Shown here: in pieces, positions 1 to 8,756 of the stretch | How positions within the stretch are numbered: position 1 is the first letter of the stretch | Layout of the letters: every line of letters begins with the position of its first letter | DNA from: Caldanaerobacter subterraneus | GTDB taxonomy: Bacteria > Bacillota > Thermoanaerobacteria > Thermoanaerobacterales > Thermoanaerobacteraceae | Reading direction: 5' to 3' | Length of the DNA: 64,000 nucleotides | Assembly (NCBI RefSeq): GCF_004345675.1 | Contig: NZ_SLWU01000005.1 | Location: 1-64,000 of the forward strand | Notes under the pieces: generated by a model | The model's input: the letters and a program-made list of their open reading frames with translations, nothing else | Databases searched by the model: none | Told to the model about the DNA's origin: nothing | Made by a program: the position numbers and the translations under genes

Positions 1-198
1 GAATTAAGCAGTGATAGAATAAAAGAAGCGATAGGTTCAATGAATTTTGTGGAGATAGAGATAAATGGGAAGAAATATTTAATCAAACAAAAGATAGAGG
101 AGGAAGCTGAAGACATATTGAAGGTGATGAAAATAAAAGCACCAAAAAATTTCATTACATATGAGGAAGGCATGGAATTAATTAGCATGAGAAAGTAA
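1..198 (+). CDS. C-terminal fragment of a probable IS transposase
   Basis: The first 198 bases are one open frame ending in TAA, the last 65 codons of a gene that starts outside the window. The tail is charged and ends in GMELISMRK. Its pattern (a short helix, a hydrophobic strand containing NGKKYLI, then a lysine/glutamate-rich tail) resembles the C-termini of IS4/IS1634-type DDE transposases of thermophilic clostridia, but no catalytic residue is in view. It is one of only three plus-strand genes here and faces dapG tail to tail, which fits an inserted element. The family call is an inference; the frame itself is directly visible. Confidence 0.5.
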   Translation, partial: ELSSDRIKEAIGSMNFVEIEINGKKYLIKQKIEEEAEDILKVMKIKAPKNFITYEEGMELISMRK

Positions 199-303
199 TG
201 TAGTGACAAATTTCACGCCCATTTTTTGTCAATACCTGTATTCCCAAGCCTTTTGGGTTTCAAACTGACAAAGTCAAGAAAAAAAGAAGGAGAGTATGCA
301 TAT
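199..303. other. Spacer, possible IS right end, between fragment and dapG
   Basis: This 105-base gap separates two convergent genes. It holds a short dyad (CCCAA/TTGGG near 232-248) followed by CAAACTGACAAAGTCAAG and an A-rich run. If the upstream fragment is a transposase, its terminal inverted repeat should lie here, but the other end is outside the window. No clear dapG terminator is visible. Confidence 0.3.
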
Positions 304-1500
304 TTACAGGCTAAATTCGTCGTGGAGAACTCTTATGACCTCTTCTACCTTATCCTGACTTACCAGACAAGAGATGGTATTGTGTGAGTCTGCTGTCTGA
401 TATATTTCAATATTGCGCTTAGATAATGCTTTGATGACTCTAGCCATGACACCTGGCACTCCTCTTATTCTGTTGCCTATGATAGAAACTTTTGCGCAAT
501 TTGTCCTGTAGGAGTATTTCACCCCGTATTTTTCAAAAAGCCTTCTAAGTTTTTCAAAATCAGCTTCAGATATAGTAAACACCTGTTTGTCAGGGAATAT
601 GCTTATCAAGTCGATGCTAATTTTTTCTTCTCCTATCTTCTCAAATATATCCTGGACATTTTCTGTACTTTCAATTGTAATCTGGACCCTGTTGTTCATA
701 TTGGCAATGCCCGTTACCAATTTGTCTACTTCATATATGCTGTCGTAGGCATCACTGTAATTAGTTATGATAGTCCCGCCGCTGTCTGACATAGTATTTT
801 TTATAATTAAAGGGATATTTCCCCTCATGGCTATTTCCACAGCTCGCGGGTGGACTACTTTTGCCCCTTGTTCAGCGAATTGAAAAACTTCATTGTAGCT
901 TATTTTATCTATGATATGAGCAGTTGATACAATTCTTGGGTCTGCTGTCATTATCCCATCTACATCAGTGTATATCTCTACAGCTTCTGCTTTTAAAGCC
1001 ACTCCTAAAAGCGCTGCTGTAGTGTCACTTCCACCGCGCCCCAATGTAGTGAGCTCTCCTTTTTGCGTGATTCCTTGAAAGCCTGCTACTACAGGGATTA
1101 TTCCTTCTCTTAAAACTTCTAAAATTCTAGAAGGATCTACATTTATGACCTCTGCATTTCCAAAATTATCGTCCGTTATGATTCCAGCTTGTCCTCCTGT
1201 CAAAGCTTTTGCTTTATATCCTTTATTGGACAGAGTTGCAGCGAAAAGCACACTAGATATTATTTCACCGCAGTTCATTATTAAGTCAAGTTCTCTTTTT
1301 GGAATATCACTGTAAATTGATTTTGCCATGTTTATTAAAGTATCTGTGGCATAAGGGTCGCCGTTTCTCCCCATAGCAGACACTACTACTACCACGTTAT
1401 AGCCATTTTTTACTGCTTCTATTACTTTTGAAACAGCTTTCTCTCTTTTTTCTTCTGAAGACACAGATGTTCCTCCAAACTTTTGCACCAATATTTTCAC
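304..1500 (-). CDS. dapG: Aspartate kinase, DapG type
   Basis: This enzyme phosphorylates L-aspartate, the first step to diaminopimelate, lysine, threonine and methionine. The 398 residues begin with the amino-acid kinase signature KFGGTS (7-12), carry the nucleotide-binding GRGGSD loop near 150 and the TADPR segment near 185, and finish with two ACT domains (about 262-398) for effector binding. Length and sequence match B. subtilis DapG (aspartokinase I), which responds to diaminopimelate; the effector here is inferred. The start is GTG behind AAAGGATGA. It sits alone after ymxH, with its own possible promoter and no asd or dapA beside it. Confidence 0.93.
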   Translation of the reverse strand: MKILVQKFGGTSVSSEEKREKAVSKVIEAVKNGYNVVVVVSAMGRNGDPYATDTLINMAKSIYSDIPKRELDLIMNCGEIISSVLFAATLSNKGYKAKALTGGQAGIITDDNFGNAEVINVDPSRILEVLREGIIPVVAGFQGITQKGELTTLGRGGSDTTAALLGVALKAEAVEIYTDVDGIMTADPRIVSTAHIIDKISYNEVFQFAEQGAKVVHPRAVEIAMRGNIPLIIKNTMSDSGGTIITNYSDAYDSIYEVDKLVTGIANMNNRVQITIESTENVQDIFEKIGEEKISIDLISIFPDKQVFTISEADFEKLRRLFEKYGVKYSYRTNCAKVSIIGNRIRGVPGVMARVIKALSKRNIEIYQTADSHNTISCLVSQDKVEEVIRVLHDEFSL

Positions 1501-1533
1501 AGTCTCATCCTTTCTTTTTTAGTATCAGTTACT

Positions 1534-1562
1534 ATTATACTTTACTACGGCACCAAAGAAAA
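1534..1562 (-). promoter_or_regulatory. Candidate dapG promoter
   Basis: On the minus strand a perfect TATAAT (1534-1539) lies 34 bases before the dapG GTG. The hexamer 17 bases upstream is TTTTCT, a poor -35. No lysine riboswitch fits in the 67-base gap. Confidence 0.4.
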
Positions 1563-1567
1563 GTACT

Positions 1568-1825
1568 TTAATAAAATTTTCTTGGCTTCCCTTCGAACTC
1601 AACTATGATCATGTCATCCCCTATTCTCTTTATAGCGTCCCAGGGAATTTCTATATAATTTCCCCTTCCTCTAAAAAATCCTCCTGGCTCGTAAAGCACT
1701 ATTGAATGAATTTTCCCCGTATCTTCATCGATTATCAAATCGGAATCTTCCACCAAGCCCCAGCGCTTGCCGTCTACAATATTTACAATCTCTTTACTAC
1801 CAAACTCACTCAGTCTCACAGACAT
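1568..1825 (-). CDS. ymxH: YlmC/YmxH family PRC-barrel protein
   Basis: A small protein of 85 residues with a single PRC-barrel-like fold: LSEFGSKEIVNI, a central DEDTG turn, the glycine/arginine stretch GGFFRGRGNY and the IPWDAIKRIG strand typical of the YlmC/YmxH family. Members are common in spore formers and some are linked to sporulation, but their biochemical role is unknown. I place the start at ATG 1825, ten codons inside the longest frame, because that ATG follows a G-rich SD and avoids overlapping dut. The gene order ylxY-M16 peptidase-(dut)-ymxH matches Bacillus apart from the inserted dut. Confidence 0.85.
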   Translation of the reverse strand: MSVRLSEFGSKEIVNIVDGKRWGLVEDSDLIIDEDTGKIHSIVLYEPGGFFRGRGNYIEIPWDAIKRIGDDMIIVEFEGKPRKFY

Positions 1826-1826
1826 T

Positions 1827-1835
1827 CCCCCCCCC
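1827..1835 (-). promoter_or_regulatory. Nine-G tract serving as ymxH ribosome-binding site
   Basis: Nine consecutive C on the plus strand (1827-1835) read as GGGGGGGGG in the mRNA, directly after the dut TAA and one base before the ymxH ATG. It is the only SD-like element for ymxH, and its core is partly too close to the start. Such homopolymers are prone to slippage. Confidence 0.6.
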
Positions 1836-2282
1836 TTATACCCCTGTATGGCCAAATCCTCTGTCCATCCTCTCTGTCTCTGAAAGTTCTTCTACTTCTA
1901 TTATTTTAGGCCTTACTACTTGGTTTATCACCATTTGAGCAATTCTTTGACCTCTTTTAATTGTGACAGGCTGTTTACCGAGGTTTATGACAATCAGTTT
2001 AATTTCTCCTCTGTAATCAGAATCCACAGTTCCCGGAGTGTTTAATAAGGTTATACCGTAATTTAAGGCCAGACCGCTTCTAGGCCTTATCTGCGCTTCA
2101 TAATTCGGAGGAAGTTCAATCTGTATTCCTGTAGGTATGAGTTCTACTTCACCTGGATTGATAGTTACCTCACCCTTTACATTGGCGTATAAGTCCATTC
2201 CCGCAGCTCCTTCGCTCATATAAGCGGGTAAAGGTAAATCTTTTGCATCTTCTGTTCTCTTTATCTTAAGCACTATTGACAT
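1836..2282 (-). CDS. dut: dUTP diphosphatase
   Basis: It hydrolyses dUTP to dUMP and pyrophosphate, keeping uracil out of DNA and feeding dTMP synthesis. All five trimeric dUTPase motifs are visible in 148 residues: GAAGMDLYA (25-33), [10 protein letters not shown] (about 67-76), [13 protein letters not shown] (about 82-94, with the catalytic aspartate), RGQRIAQMV (about 108-116), and a C-terminal RGFGHTGV in place of the usual RGxGGFGSTG. The tail motif is slightly divergent but keeps its arginine, phenylalanine and glycines. The start overlaps the end of the M16 peptidase gene by 17 bases, so the two are co-transcribed. Confidence 0.95.
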   Translation of the reverse strand: MSIVLKIKRTEDAKDLPLPAYMSEGAAGMDLYANVKGEVTINPGEVELIPTGIQIELPPNYEAQIRPRSGLALNYGITLLNTPGTVDSDYRGEIKLIVINLGKQPVTIKRGQRIAQMVINQVVRPKIIEVEELSETERMDRGFGHTGV

Positions 2283-3528
2283 TTTCCAACCACCTTTTAT
2301 CTTTTTTATTAAGTTTACCCACGACAGATACAGTCATTTCTTCTGGCCTTATTATCTCTTTTGCCAGCTGGTTTACTTCCTCAAAAGATATTTCCTCCAC
2401 TATCTTCAAAACATCCTCAATAAGATGCACTTTATCAAAAAGTAGAAGGGATTTTCCTATACTGCTCATTCTGGTGCTTATGCTGTCTTGGTCCATCAAG
2501 ATATTTATTTTGAGTTGTTCTTTAAACTTGTCAAATTCCTCTTTAGTAAGGCCTTTTTTTGAAATTTCTTCAATTTCTTTTATTATCAAGTCATAGACTT
2601 TTCTAAAATTGCTCGGAGTCATACTTGCAAAAATTGTAAACATTCCTCCGGTCGGATAAGTTGCAGGGTATGAATAGATGGAATAGACTAAGCCCTTGTC
2701 TTCTCTTATTTTTTGAAAAAGTCTTGAACTCATGCCCCCACCAAAAGCATTGTTTGCAATTGCAAGAGCATATACCTTCTTTAAATCATAGGGTATTCCA
2801 GGGAGGCCGATGCAGAGGTTAACCTGCTCAAAATCTTTTTCGTAAAGAGAGACATCTTTGTGCCATAAGGGAGGGATAAGAGAAAAATTAGAAGTAGTTG
2901 GCTTAATTTTTGAAAGATAGCCTTCCAACACTTCAAATATTTCATCGTCAAAATTTCCCGCTATAGATACTACTATGTTGTCTTTAGTGTAGTGCCTCTC
3001 ATAGTATTCTAGTATATGGTTTTTGCTCAAATTCTTAATTGTAGTAAATGTTCCCAGCACGGGCAGGGATAGAGAATGTCCTCTCCAGGCTGTTTTGGCA
3101 AGCAGGTTGTAAGCTACGTCTTCAGGTGAATCAAGTTCTGTCAATATTTCTTCAAAGACCACCTGTTTTTCTTTATAAATGTCTTCTTCGCAAAACGCAG
3201 GATTAAAAACCATGTCAAAGAGAATGTCAATGCCTTTTTTTATATGGCTATTTAAAACTTTTATATAAAAGCAAGTGTCTTCTTTTTCAGTAAAGCCGTT
3301 TAGCTGTCCACCTATGCTGTCCATCTCTTCAGCTATCTGCCTTGCGCTTCGCAAGTTAGACCCTTTAAACACAAGGTGTTCTATAAAGTGAGATATACCA
3401 TTTATGTTTTTGGTTTCGTACATTGAGCCTGCTTTTATCCAAATACCTACGTAAACTGAATGAGCATAAGGTATTTTGCAACTTGCAACTTTCACTCCAG
3501 CTATCATCTTCTGTTGATACAACTTCAT
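2266..3528 (-). CDS. mlpA: M16 family zinc peptidase (MlpA/YmxG-like)
   Basis: A predicted cytoplasmic zinc metallopeptidase of the pitrilysin/M16B family. The inverted zinc motif HFIEH lies at 47-51, followed by a helix containing [10 protein letters not shown] and a later glutamate-rich segment (about 122-132) that supplies the third ligand. The second half (about 180-400) is the non-catalytic repeat with the [10 protein letters not shown] motif. The length of 420 matches B. subtilis MlpA (YmxG). That position, after pnp and ylxY, is conserved in Firmicutes; the natural substrate is not known. Confidence 0.88.
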   Translation of the reverse strand: MKLYQQKMIAGVKVASCKIPYAHSVYVGIWIKAGSMYETKNINGISHFIEHLVFKGSNLRSARQIAEEMDSIGGQLNGFTEKEDTCFYIKVLNSHIKKGIDILFDMVFNPAFCEEDIYKEKQVVFEEILTELDSPEDVAYNLLAKTAWRGHSLSLPVLGTFTTIKNLSKNHILEYYERHYTKDNIVVSIAGNFDDEIFEVLEGYLSKIKPTTSNFSLIPPLWHKDVSLYEKDFEQVNLCIGLPGIPYDLKKVYALAIANNAFGGGMSSRLFQKIREDKGLVYSIYSYPATYPTGGMFTIFASMTPSNFRKVYDLIIKEIEEISKKGLTKEEFDKFKEQLKINILMDQDSISTRMSSIGKSLLLFDKVHLIEDVLKIVEEISFEEVNQLAKEIIRPEEMTVSVVGKLNKKDKRWLENVNSA

Positions 3529-3567
3529 CCCCTCTGTCTTAAAAAATTTACTATTATTATAGCAAAT

Positions 3568-4287
3568 TTATTTTTTGTCTACAATCACCTCTGAAACTTT
3601 AGTTATTTTAAAACCCTTTTCTTTCAACTGTTTTATTATTTCAGGAAGTGCTTCCACAGTGTTTTTTGTAGGATGCATGAGCACAATAGCTCCATTGTGG
3701 CACTTATTCATTACCCTTTCTACAATGGTTTGTGGAGATGGATTGCTCCAGTCTATGGTATCTAAACTCCATAAAATCACTTTGTATCCCAGTTCTTCCG
3801 CAATTTTCACTACTTGTTCGTTGAAGTCGCCATAAGGGGGTGCAAAGAGAGTAGGCTTTTCCCCAGTTATTTTCTCCAAAGCTTCTTCGCTCTTTTTTAT
3901 ATCCTTTTCACAATCCTCTTTTGACAAACTAGTATACTTGATGTGAGAATAACCGTGGCTTCCTATTTCATGCCCTTTTTTATAAATTTCCTTTACTACA
4001 TCAGGATTTTTCTCTGCCCATTTTCCTTCAAAAAAAAATGTTATATGTACATCGTTTTTTTCAAAAATATCCAGCATTTTGGGTATGTACTCATCTCCCC
4101 ACGCTACATTGCAGGCAAAAGCTATTTTCTTTTCTTTTGTATCGCCTCTGTATATGGGCTCATTGGTGTTAAATACAGAGACAGTTTTCATGAGAGCGAA
4201 AATTAGAAGTATCAATGCGAGCAAAGCCGCAATTGCAAGAAGCCATACAGTTTTCTTGCTAGGGTATTTTATATAAAAGATTTTCAT
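3568..4287 (-). CDS. ylxY: YlxY-like polysaccharide deacetylase-family protein
   Basis: A 239-residue protein with an N-terminal membrane anchor (about 13-33) and an extracytoplasmic NodB-type fold. The second motif is intact (SHGYSH, 110-115, two zinc-ligand histidines), as are PPYGDF and the WSLDTIDW strand. Motif 1, normally TFDDG or TFDISWG, reads ACNVAWGD (58-65), so the catalytic-base aspartate position is asparagine. Deacetylation of peptidoglycan is therefore uncertain. Gene order pnp-ylxY-M16 peptidase is as in Bacillus, where YlxY belongs to a sporulation-associated deacetylase group. Confidence 0.85.
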   Translation of the reverse strand: MKIFYIKYPSKKTVWLLAIAALLALILLIFALMKTVSVFNTNEPIYRGDTKEKKIAFACNVAWGDEYIPKMLDIFEKNDVHITFFFEGKWAEKNPDVVKEIYKKGHEIGSHGYSHIKYTSLSKEDCEKDIKKSEEALEKITGEKPTLFAPPYGDFNEQVVKIAEELGYKVILWSLDTIDWSNPSPQTIVERVMNKCHNGAIVLMHPTKNTVEALPEIIKQLKEKGFKITKVSEVIVDKK

Positions 4288-4351
4288 TATAACACCACCT
4301 GTCTGGTATTCTCATTCTAATTTTATTCAGTCAGGCGGCGTTTATATTACT

Positions 4352-4388
4352 AAAAAATAAAAAACATAAACCGTGGAGGCGGTTTATG
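4352..4388 (-). terminator. Rho-independent terminator of rpsO-pnp
   Basis: A perfect 9-bp stem, CATAAACCG with CGGTTTATG (4365-4373 and 4380-4388), has a 6-base loop and is followed on the minus strand by TTTTTTATTTTTT. It starts four bases after the pnp stop and separates pnp from ylxY. Confidence 0.88.
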
Positions 4389-4391
4389 CCT

Positions 4392-6515
4392 TTACTTTTT
4401 TCTATTATCACTTTTCCTGTTATCACTTTCTTCTTCATCAGGCATAGCGTCTTTGCGAGACAATACAATTCTTCCGAGTTTGTCAATTTCTGTTACCTTA
4501 ACCAATATATTGTCTCCCACTTTTACTACGTCTTCTACCCGGCGGACTCTCTTTTTGGACAGGTTAGAAATGTGAACTAATCCTTCTTTACCTGGGGCGA
4601 TCTCTACAAAAGCTCCAAAAGGCGCAATTCTCAACACTTTTCCTAAATAGATTCCCCCAACTTCTATGTCCTTTGTTATAGCTTCAATCATCTGTTTAGC
4701 TCTTTCGCCGGCCTCAAGGTTAGGAGCTGTTATATACAGTCGACCGTCTTCTTCTATGTCGATTTTGACACCTGTCTCAGATATGATCTTTGTGATAGTC
4801 TTTCCTGCAGGGCCTATGATATCTCTTATCTTTTCAGGGTTGACTACCATTCTCACTACTCTAGGAGCATACTTGGAGAGTTCTTTCCTCGGTTCTTTTA
4901 TGACTTCCAGCATCTTTTGGAGCACGTATAGTCTCGCCTTCCTTGCCTTTTCCAAAGCCATTTGCAGGATATCTCTATCAATGCCAGGTATTTTGATATC
5001 CATCTGAATAGCAGTTACGCCTTTTTCTGTTCCAGCTACTTTAAAGTCCATGTCTCCGAGGAAGTCCTCAATTCCCTGTATATCAGTCAGAATTAGTACT
5101 TCATCTTCTTCTTTTATGAGTCCCATTGCAATTCCAGCAACCGGTGCTTTGATTGGCACTCCCGCGTCCATCAAAGCCAAAGTGCTTCCGCACACACTCG
5201 CCTGTGATGTAGAACCGTTAGAGCTCAATACTTCAGACACTAAGCGTATTGTGTATGGGAATTCTTCTTCAGAAGGAATTACTGGTTCTAGTGCCCTTTC
5301 TGCCAAGGCTCCGTGTCCAATTTCCCTTCTTCCAGGGCCTCTCAGTGGCCTTACTTCTCCTACACTATAGGGTGGGAAGTTGTAATGGTGCATGTAACGC
5401 TTGAATTCTTCATCTCCAATTCCTTCTAAAATCTGTATATCACCTATTGCTCCAAGAGTAGCTACTGTGAGCACTTGAGTTTGTCCTCTTGTAAAAATAG
5501 CAGAACCGTGAGTTCTTGGCAGTACTCCTACTTCGCACCATATCGGCCTTATATCGTCAAGCCCTCTTCCATCTACCCTTATCTTTTCTTCCTTTATCAT
5601 CTTTCTCATCTGTTCTTTCATTATTTTGTAGAGGACTTCGTCAATATCTGCTAGATTATCGGGGTACTCATCTTTAAAGTGCTCAAGTACTTCCTGTTCT
5701 ACCTTGTCTAAGTTGTCATTTCTCTCTTTCTTTTCAGGAGTTCTTAAAGCGTTATATATTTTCTCTGTAGCATATGCTCTTACTTTTTCCTCCAGCTCCT
5801 TGTCAATTTCGTGCAGTACGACTTCTGCCTTAGGAACTCCTACTTCTTTTACAATCCCTTCTATAAATTCTACAATCTGTTTTATATATTGATGAGCATA
5901 CACTATCGCATCAAGTATTGTCTCCTCAGGCACTTCTTTCGCTCCAGCTTCCACCATTACAATTGCATCTTTTGTTCCAGAAACTACTAAGTGCATTAAG
6001 CTCTTTTCTCTCTGCTCATAGGTGGGATTTATGACAAACTTTCCGTCCACCAGGCCTACTGCCACAGAACCTGTGGGGCCGTTAAAGGGTATGTCGGATA
6101 TAGAGAGCGCAACAGAAGAACCTATCATAGCTACAATTTCTGGCTGCGCATCAGGGTCCACTGATAACACAGTAGCTATGACCTGCACGTCATTTCTGTA
6201 TCCTTCTGGGAATAGAGGCCTTATAGGTCTATCTATTAACCGAGCTGATAAAATAGCTTTTTCGCTGGGCTTCCCCTCTCTTTTGATAAAACCGCCGGGA
6301 ATTTTCCCAATAGAATACAATCTCTCTTCGTATTCAACCGTCAAGGGGAAAAAGTCAATTCCTTCTCTCGGCTCTTTTGAAGCGCAGGCAGTAACCAGCA
6401 CAACTGTATCGCCGTATTTCACCCATGCTGCTCCATTGGCCTGCTGTGCCACTTTCCCGGTCTGGACTACAAGCTTCCTGCCTGCCAGTTCCATTTCAAA
6501 AGTTCGTTCTTCCAT
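4392..6515 (-). CDS. pnp: Polyribonucleotide nucleotidyltransferase (PNPase)
   Basis: A phosphate-dependent 3'-to-5' exoribonuclease and core degradosome enzyme. The 707 residues hold two RNase PH domains (about 10-140 and 315-545) joined by a helical linker, then a KH domain (about 553-612, IIGPAGKTI) and an S1 domain (about 620-690, [15 protein letters not shown]). The catalytic GDMDFK motif is present near 490. The C-terminal tail is rich in glutamate, serine and lysine with a repeated SDNRK. It follows rpsO, the order found from Bacillus to E. coli. ATG 6515 is the first in-frame start; the AGGAGG SD lies rather far (about 14 bases) upstream. Confidence 0.97.
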   Translation of the reverse strand: MEERTFEMELAGRKLVVQTGKVAQQANGAAWVKYGDTVVLVTACASKEPREGIDFFPLTVEYEERLYSIGKIPGGFIKREGKPSEKAILSARLIDRPIRPLFPEGYRNDVQVIATVLSVDPDAQPEIVAMIGSSVALSISDIPFNGPTGSVAVGLVDGKFVINPTYEQREKSLMHLVVSGTKDAIVMVEAGAKEVPEETILDAIVYAHQYIKQIVEFIEGIVKEVGVPKAEVVLHEIDKELEEKVRAYATEKIYNALRTPEKKERNDNLDKVEQEVLEHFKDEYPDNLADIDEVLYKIMKEQMRKMIKEEKIRVDGRGLDDIRPIWCEVGVLPRTHGSAIFTRGQTQVLTVATLGAIGDIQILEGIGDEEFKRYMHHYNFPPYSVGEVRPLRGPGRREIGHGALAERALEPVIPSEEEFPYTIRLVSEVLSSNGSTSQASVCGSTLALMDAGVPIKAPVAGIAMGLIKEEDEVLILTDIQGIEDFLGDMDFKVAGTEKGVTAIQMDIKIPGIDRDILQMALEKARKARLYVLQKMLEVIKEPRKELSKYAPRVVRMVVNPEKIRDIIGPAGKTITKIISETGVKIDIEEDGRLYITAPNLEAGERAKQMIEAITKDIEVGGIYLGKVLRIAPFGAFVEIAPGKEGLVHISNLSKKRVRRVEDVVKVGDNILVKVTEIDKLGRIVLSRKDAMPDEEESDNRKSDNRKK

Positions 6516-6553
6516 ACCTTCCTCATTTTCCTCCTTTCATTTGTAAATTTTTA

Positions 6554-6590
6554 TCAGAAAATAGAGCGAAAAAGTCGCTCTATTTTCTGA
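6554..6590 (-). promoter_or_regulatory. 16-bp hairpin spanning the rpsO stop, rpsO-pnp junction
   Basis: The arms 6554-6569 and 6575-6590 are perfect complements with a 5-base loop. On the minus strand the stem contains the last rpsO codons and its TAG stop, and it is followed by TAAAAATTTACAAAT rather than a T-run. It is better explained as an RNase processing or mRNA-stability element ahead of pnp than as a full terminator. Confidence 0.7.
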
Positions 6591-6846
6591 GGTCTAATTT
6601 TTCAATTATAGCGCGGTACCTGTTTATGTCTTTCTTCATCAGGTAGTTTAAGAGCGCCCTTCTCTGGCCTACCATTTTAAGAAGACCTCTTCTTGAATGG
6701 TGGTCCTTTTTGTGCACCTGAAGATGCTCTGTCAACCTGTTTATTCTCTCCGTCAAAAGGGCAATCTGAACCTCGGGTGAACCAGTATCTGTCTCATGCA
6801 GCTTGAATTTATTGATTATTTCTGCTTTCTTTTCTTTGTCCAGCAC
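6580..6846 (-). CDS. rpsO: 30S ribosomal protein S15
   Basis: A primary 16S rRNA-binding protein of the small-subunit platform. The 88 residues show the S15 signature: [19 protein letters not shown] (about 17-35), the loop [16 protein letters not shown] (about 41-56) that contacts rRNA helices 20-22, and a YLMKKD C-terminal helix. It starts with GTG behind a strong GGAGGTGA. The leader contains a sequence complementary to that SD, and the coding end lies inside a long hairpin, both consistent with post-transcriptional control. Confidence 0.97.
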   Translation of the reverse strand: MLDKEKKAEIINKFKLHETDTGSPEVQIALLTERINRLTEHLQVHKKDHHSRRGLLKMVGQRRALLNYLMKKDINRYRAIIEKLDLRK

Positions 6847-6934
6847 GTTCTCACCTCCATTTTCTAGAATACGCCCTATGCACAGAATACCGCCGGAGGT
6901 GCGGATAATCTGAGCATAAGGTAAATTCGCTATT
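6847..6934 (-). promoter_or_regulatory. Candidate S15 autoregulatory leader
   Basis: The rpsO 5' leader contains CACCTCC (minus-strand sequence at 6895-6901), exactly complementary to the rpsO SD GGAGGTG at 6852-6858. The CACCTCC lies in the loop region of a CCGC/GCGG stem, and GTATTCT occurs twice between them. This could switch between an SD-masked and an open form, as S15 leaders do in other bacteria. Confidence 0.5.
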
Positions 6935-7885
6935 TTATTTTATCACATAATGTTTTTGTTGTAAAATATTTTTAAAGCTTTTTGCATATTCTATATCTTT
7001 AAGGACCTGCTCTTTTAAGGCCTGTAGACTTTCAAATTTAATCTCATCTCTTATCCTTTTTATAAACTCAATTTCTATACCTTCCCCATAGATATATCCT
7101 TCGAAATCGAGAATATGAGTTTCAACTGATAATCTTGTTTCGCCGAAAGTCGGCTTAAATCCGACATTTGTCACAGAAATAAAATTATTTCCTTTTATTT
7201 TTGCTCTTGCGACATATACCCCTCTTTTTGGCAAGACCACTTCTTCAGGGACTTCTACGTTAGCTGTAGGGAATCCCAAAATTCTTCCCATTCCCTTTCC
7301 TTTTACAATTTTCCCTTCAATTGAAAAATAGCGGTTTAAAAGCACATTGGCCTTTTCAATATTCCCTTCCTTTATAAGCTCCCTTATGAGGCTGCTGCTA
7401 ACTGTAATCCCTCCATAAGTCACTTTAGGCACTACATGTACCTCATAAGAACAAATAAAAGAATACTTCTTGAGCATTTCTACATCTCCTAAGCCTTTAT
7501 GCCCAAAGCGGTAGTTAGGGCCTACCACAGCTACTTTCATTTTTAAACTATCCACTAGAATATTTTTTATAAACCTTTCAGGAGAGAGGAGGGAAAGTTC
7601 TTTTGTAAAATCAAAAAAAATCCCGTAGTCCAGCGAAAATGACTTTAAAACTTCTATCTTTTGTGACAAAGTAGTAATTAGTTTAGGAGCTTTGTCAGGT
7701 TCTAAGATTTTAGAAGTATGCTGTTTGAAAGTGAATACAGCGCTTTTAAGTTTTTTATCTCTGGCTATGGAAACTGCATCCTCAATGAGCTTTTGATGGC
7801 CAATGTGTACTCCATCAAAATTTCCAAGAGCTATCACTTTTTCTTCTAGATTAGCTGAGAAATTGGTTTCGTCAAGTATTATCAA
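6935..7885 (-). CDS. ribF: Bifunctional riboflavin kinase/FAD synthetase
   Basis: It phosphorylates riboflavin to FMN and adenylylates FMN to FAD. The N-terminal nucleotidyltransferase domain has [11 protein letters not shown] (about 21-31 from the chosen start) and SSSLIRELI (about 170-180); the C-terminal flavokinase domain has [11 protein letters not shown] near 200. I place the start at TTG 7885, giving 316 residues: it follows AAGGGGG by about eight bases and begins just after the truB stop. The longer frame from 7945 would overlap truB by 47 bases and add 20 lysine-rich residues not typical of RibF. It is last in the infB operon. Confidence 0.9.
   Translation of the reverse strand: MIILDETNFSANLEEKVIALGNFDGVHIGHQKLIEDAVSIARDKKLKSAVFTFKQHTSKILEPDKAPKLITTLSQKIEVLKSFSLDYGIFFDFTKELSLLSPERFIKNILVDSLKMKVAVVGPNYRFGHKGLGDVEMLKKYSFICSYEVHVVPKVTYGGITVSSSLIRELIKEGNIEKANVLLNRYFSIEGKIVKGKGMGRILGFPTANVEVPEEVVLPKRGVYVARAKIKGNNFISVTNVGFKPTFGETRLSVETHILDFEGYIYGEGIEIEFIKRIRDEIKFESLQALKEQVLKDIEYAKSFKNILQQKHYVIK
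6937..6965 (-). promoter_or_regulatory. Candidate rpsO promoter inside the ribF end
   Basis: TTTACA (6960-6965) and TAAAAT (6937-6942) are separated by exactly 17 bases on the minus strand and overlap the last codons of ribF. This would let rpsO-pnp be transcribed separately from the infB operon. Confidence 0.6.
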
Positions 7886-7898
7886 AATTCTTTCCCCC

Positions 7899-8756
7899 TT
7901 AGAAAAGTCTTTTTGGTCGTATTTTTTCCCCTTCTGCCACTCCAATTCCTATAAAAATTCCATGATTATCATACAACTTTACTAAAGAATTTTCAACATT
8001 GTAAGTATTTCTGATAAATTGGCCATTTAAAATTTTATTGGAAGAAACTTCATCAAGTTCCACGGAAGGAAATTTTATAAACTTATCTACGGGCTGTACT
8101 TCTGCCTTTCCCTCCTTTATCTCCTCCAGCGTATATGAAGATTCAATGTCAAAGTCTCCGACCTCTGTCCTTATGAGAAAAGACATGTGGCCTGGAACTT
8201 CAAGTTTCTTGCATATATCTCTCACAAGAGCTCTTACATAAGTGCCTTTGGAACACTTTACATCTAACAGCAGATGGTACGGAGCATCGTATTTTATTAA
8301 TTCTAACTCATAAACTGTCACTTTTATGGGTGGAATTTCCACTTCTTCGCCTTTTCTCGCATATTCATAGAGCTTCTTTCCTTTTACTTTTTTTGCAGAA
8401 TAAATGGGTGGTATCTGTTGTATTTCCCCTTTAAACTGGCTTAAAACTTCATGTAATTTTTCCAAAGTAAATAAGGGAACAGGGCCACTTTCAACGATTT
8501 TGCCACTTTTATCTAGGGTATCAGTAGAAAAACCAAAAGTTATTTCAAATCTGTACCTTTTGTCATGTTCCATCAGGTAAGAAGTGAACTTGGTAGCTCT
8601 TCCCATGCATACAGGTAAAACTCCAGCTGCATCTGGATCAAGAGTTCCTGTGTGGCCCACTTTTTTCATGCCGTAAATTTTTCTTATAAAATCCACCACA
8701 TCGTGAGAAGTCATGCCAGGAGGTTTTAGCACATTTAAAACGCCGTCCACACTCAT
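7899..8756 (-). CDS. truB: tRNA pseudouridine(55) synthase
   Basis: It converts U55 in the T-loop of tRNAs to pseudouridine. The 285-residue sequence begins with the TruB motif LNVLKPPGMTSHDVV (about 7-21) and contains GHTGTLDPDAAGVLP (34-48), whose aspartate 40 is the catalytic nucleophile, then KGTYVRALVRDI near 168. A short PUA-like tail ends the protein. The start overlaps the nrnA stop by four bases (ATGA type), so the two are translationally coupled within the rimP-ribF operon. Confidence 0.96.
   Translation of the reverse strand: MSVDGVLNVLKPPGMTSHDVVDFIRKIYGMKKVGHTGTLDPDAAGVLPVCMGRATKFTSYLMEHDKRYRFEITFGFSTDTLDKSGKIVESGPVPLFTLEKLHEVLSQFKGEIQQIPPIYSAKKVKGKKLYEYARKGEEVEIPPIKVTVYELELIKYDAPYHLLLDVKCSKGTYVRALVRDICKKLEVPGHMSFLIRTEVGDFDIESSYTLEEIKEGKAEVQPVDKFIKFPSVELDEVSSNKILNGQFIRNTYNVENSLVKLYDNHGIFIGIGVAEGEKIRPKRLF

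Noticed and set aside
7886-7945. The longer ribF N-terminus
   Set aside because: It would overlap truB by 47 bases and has no SD; the TTG at 7885 has a strong SD after the truB stop.
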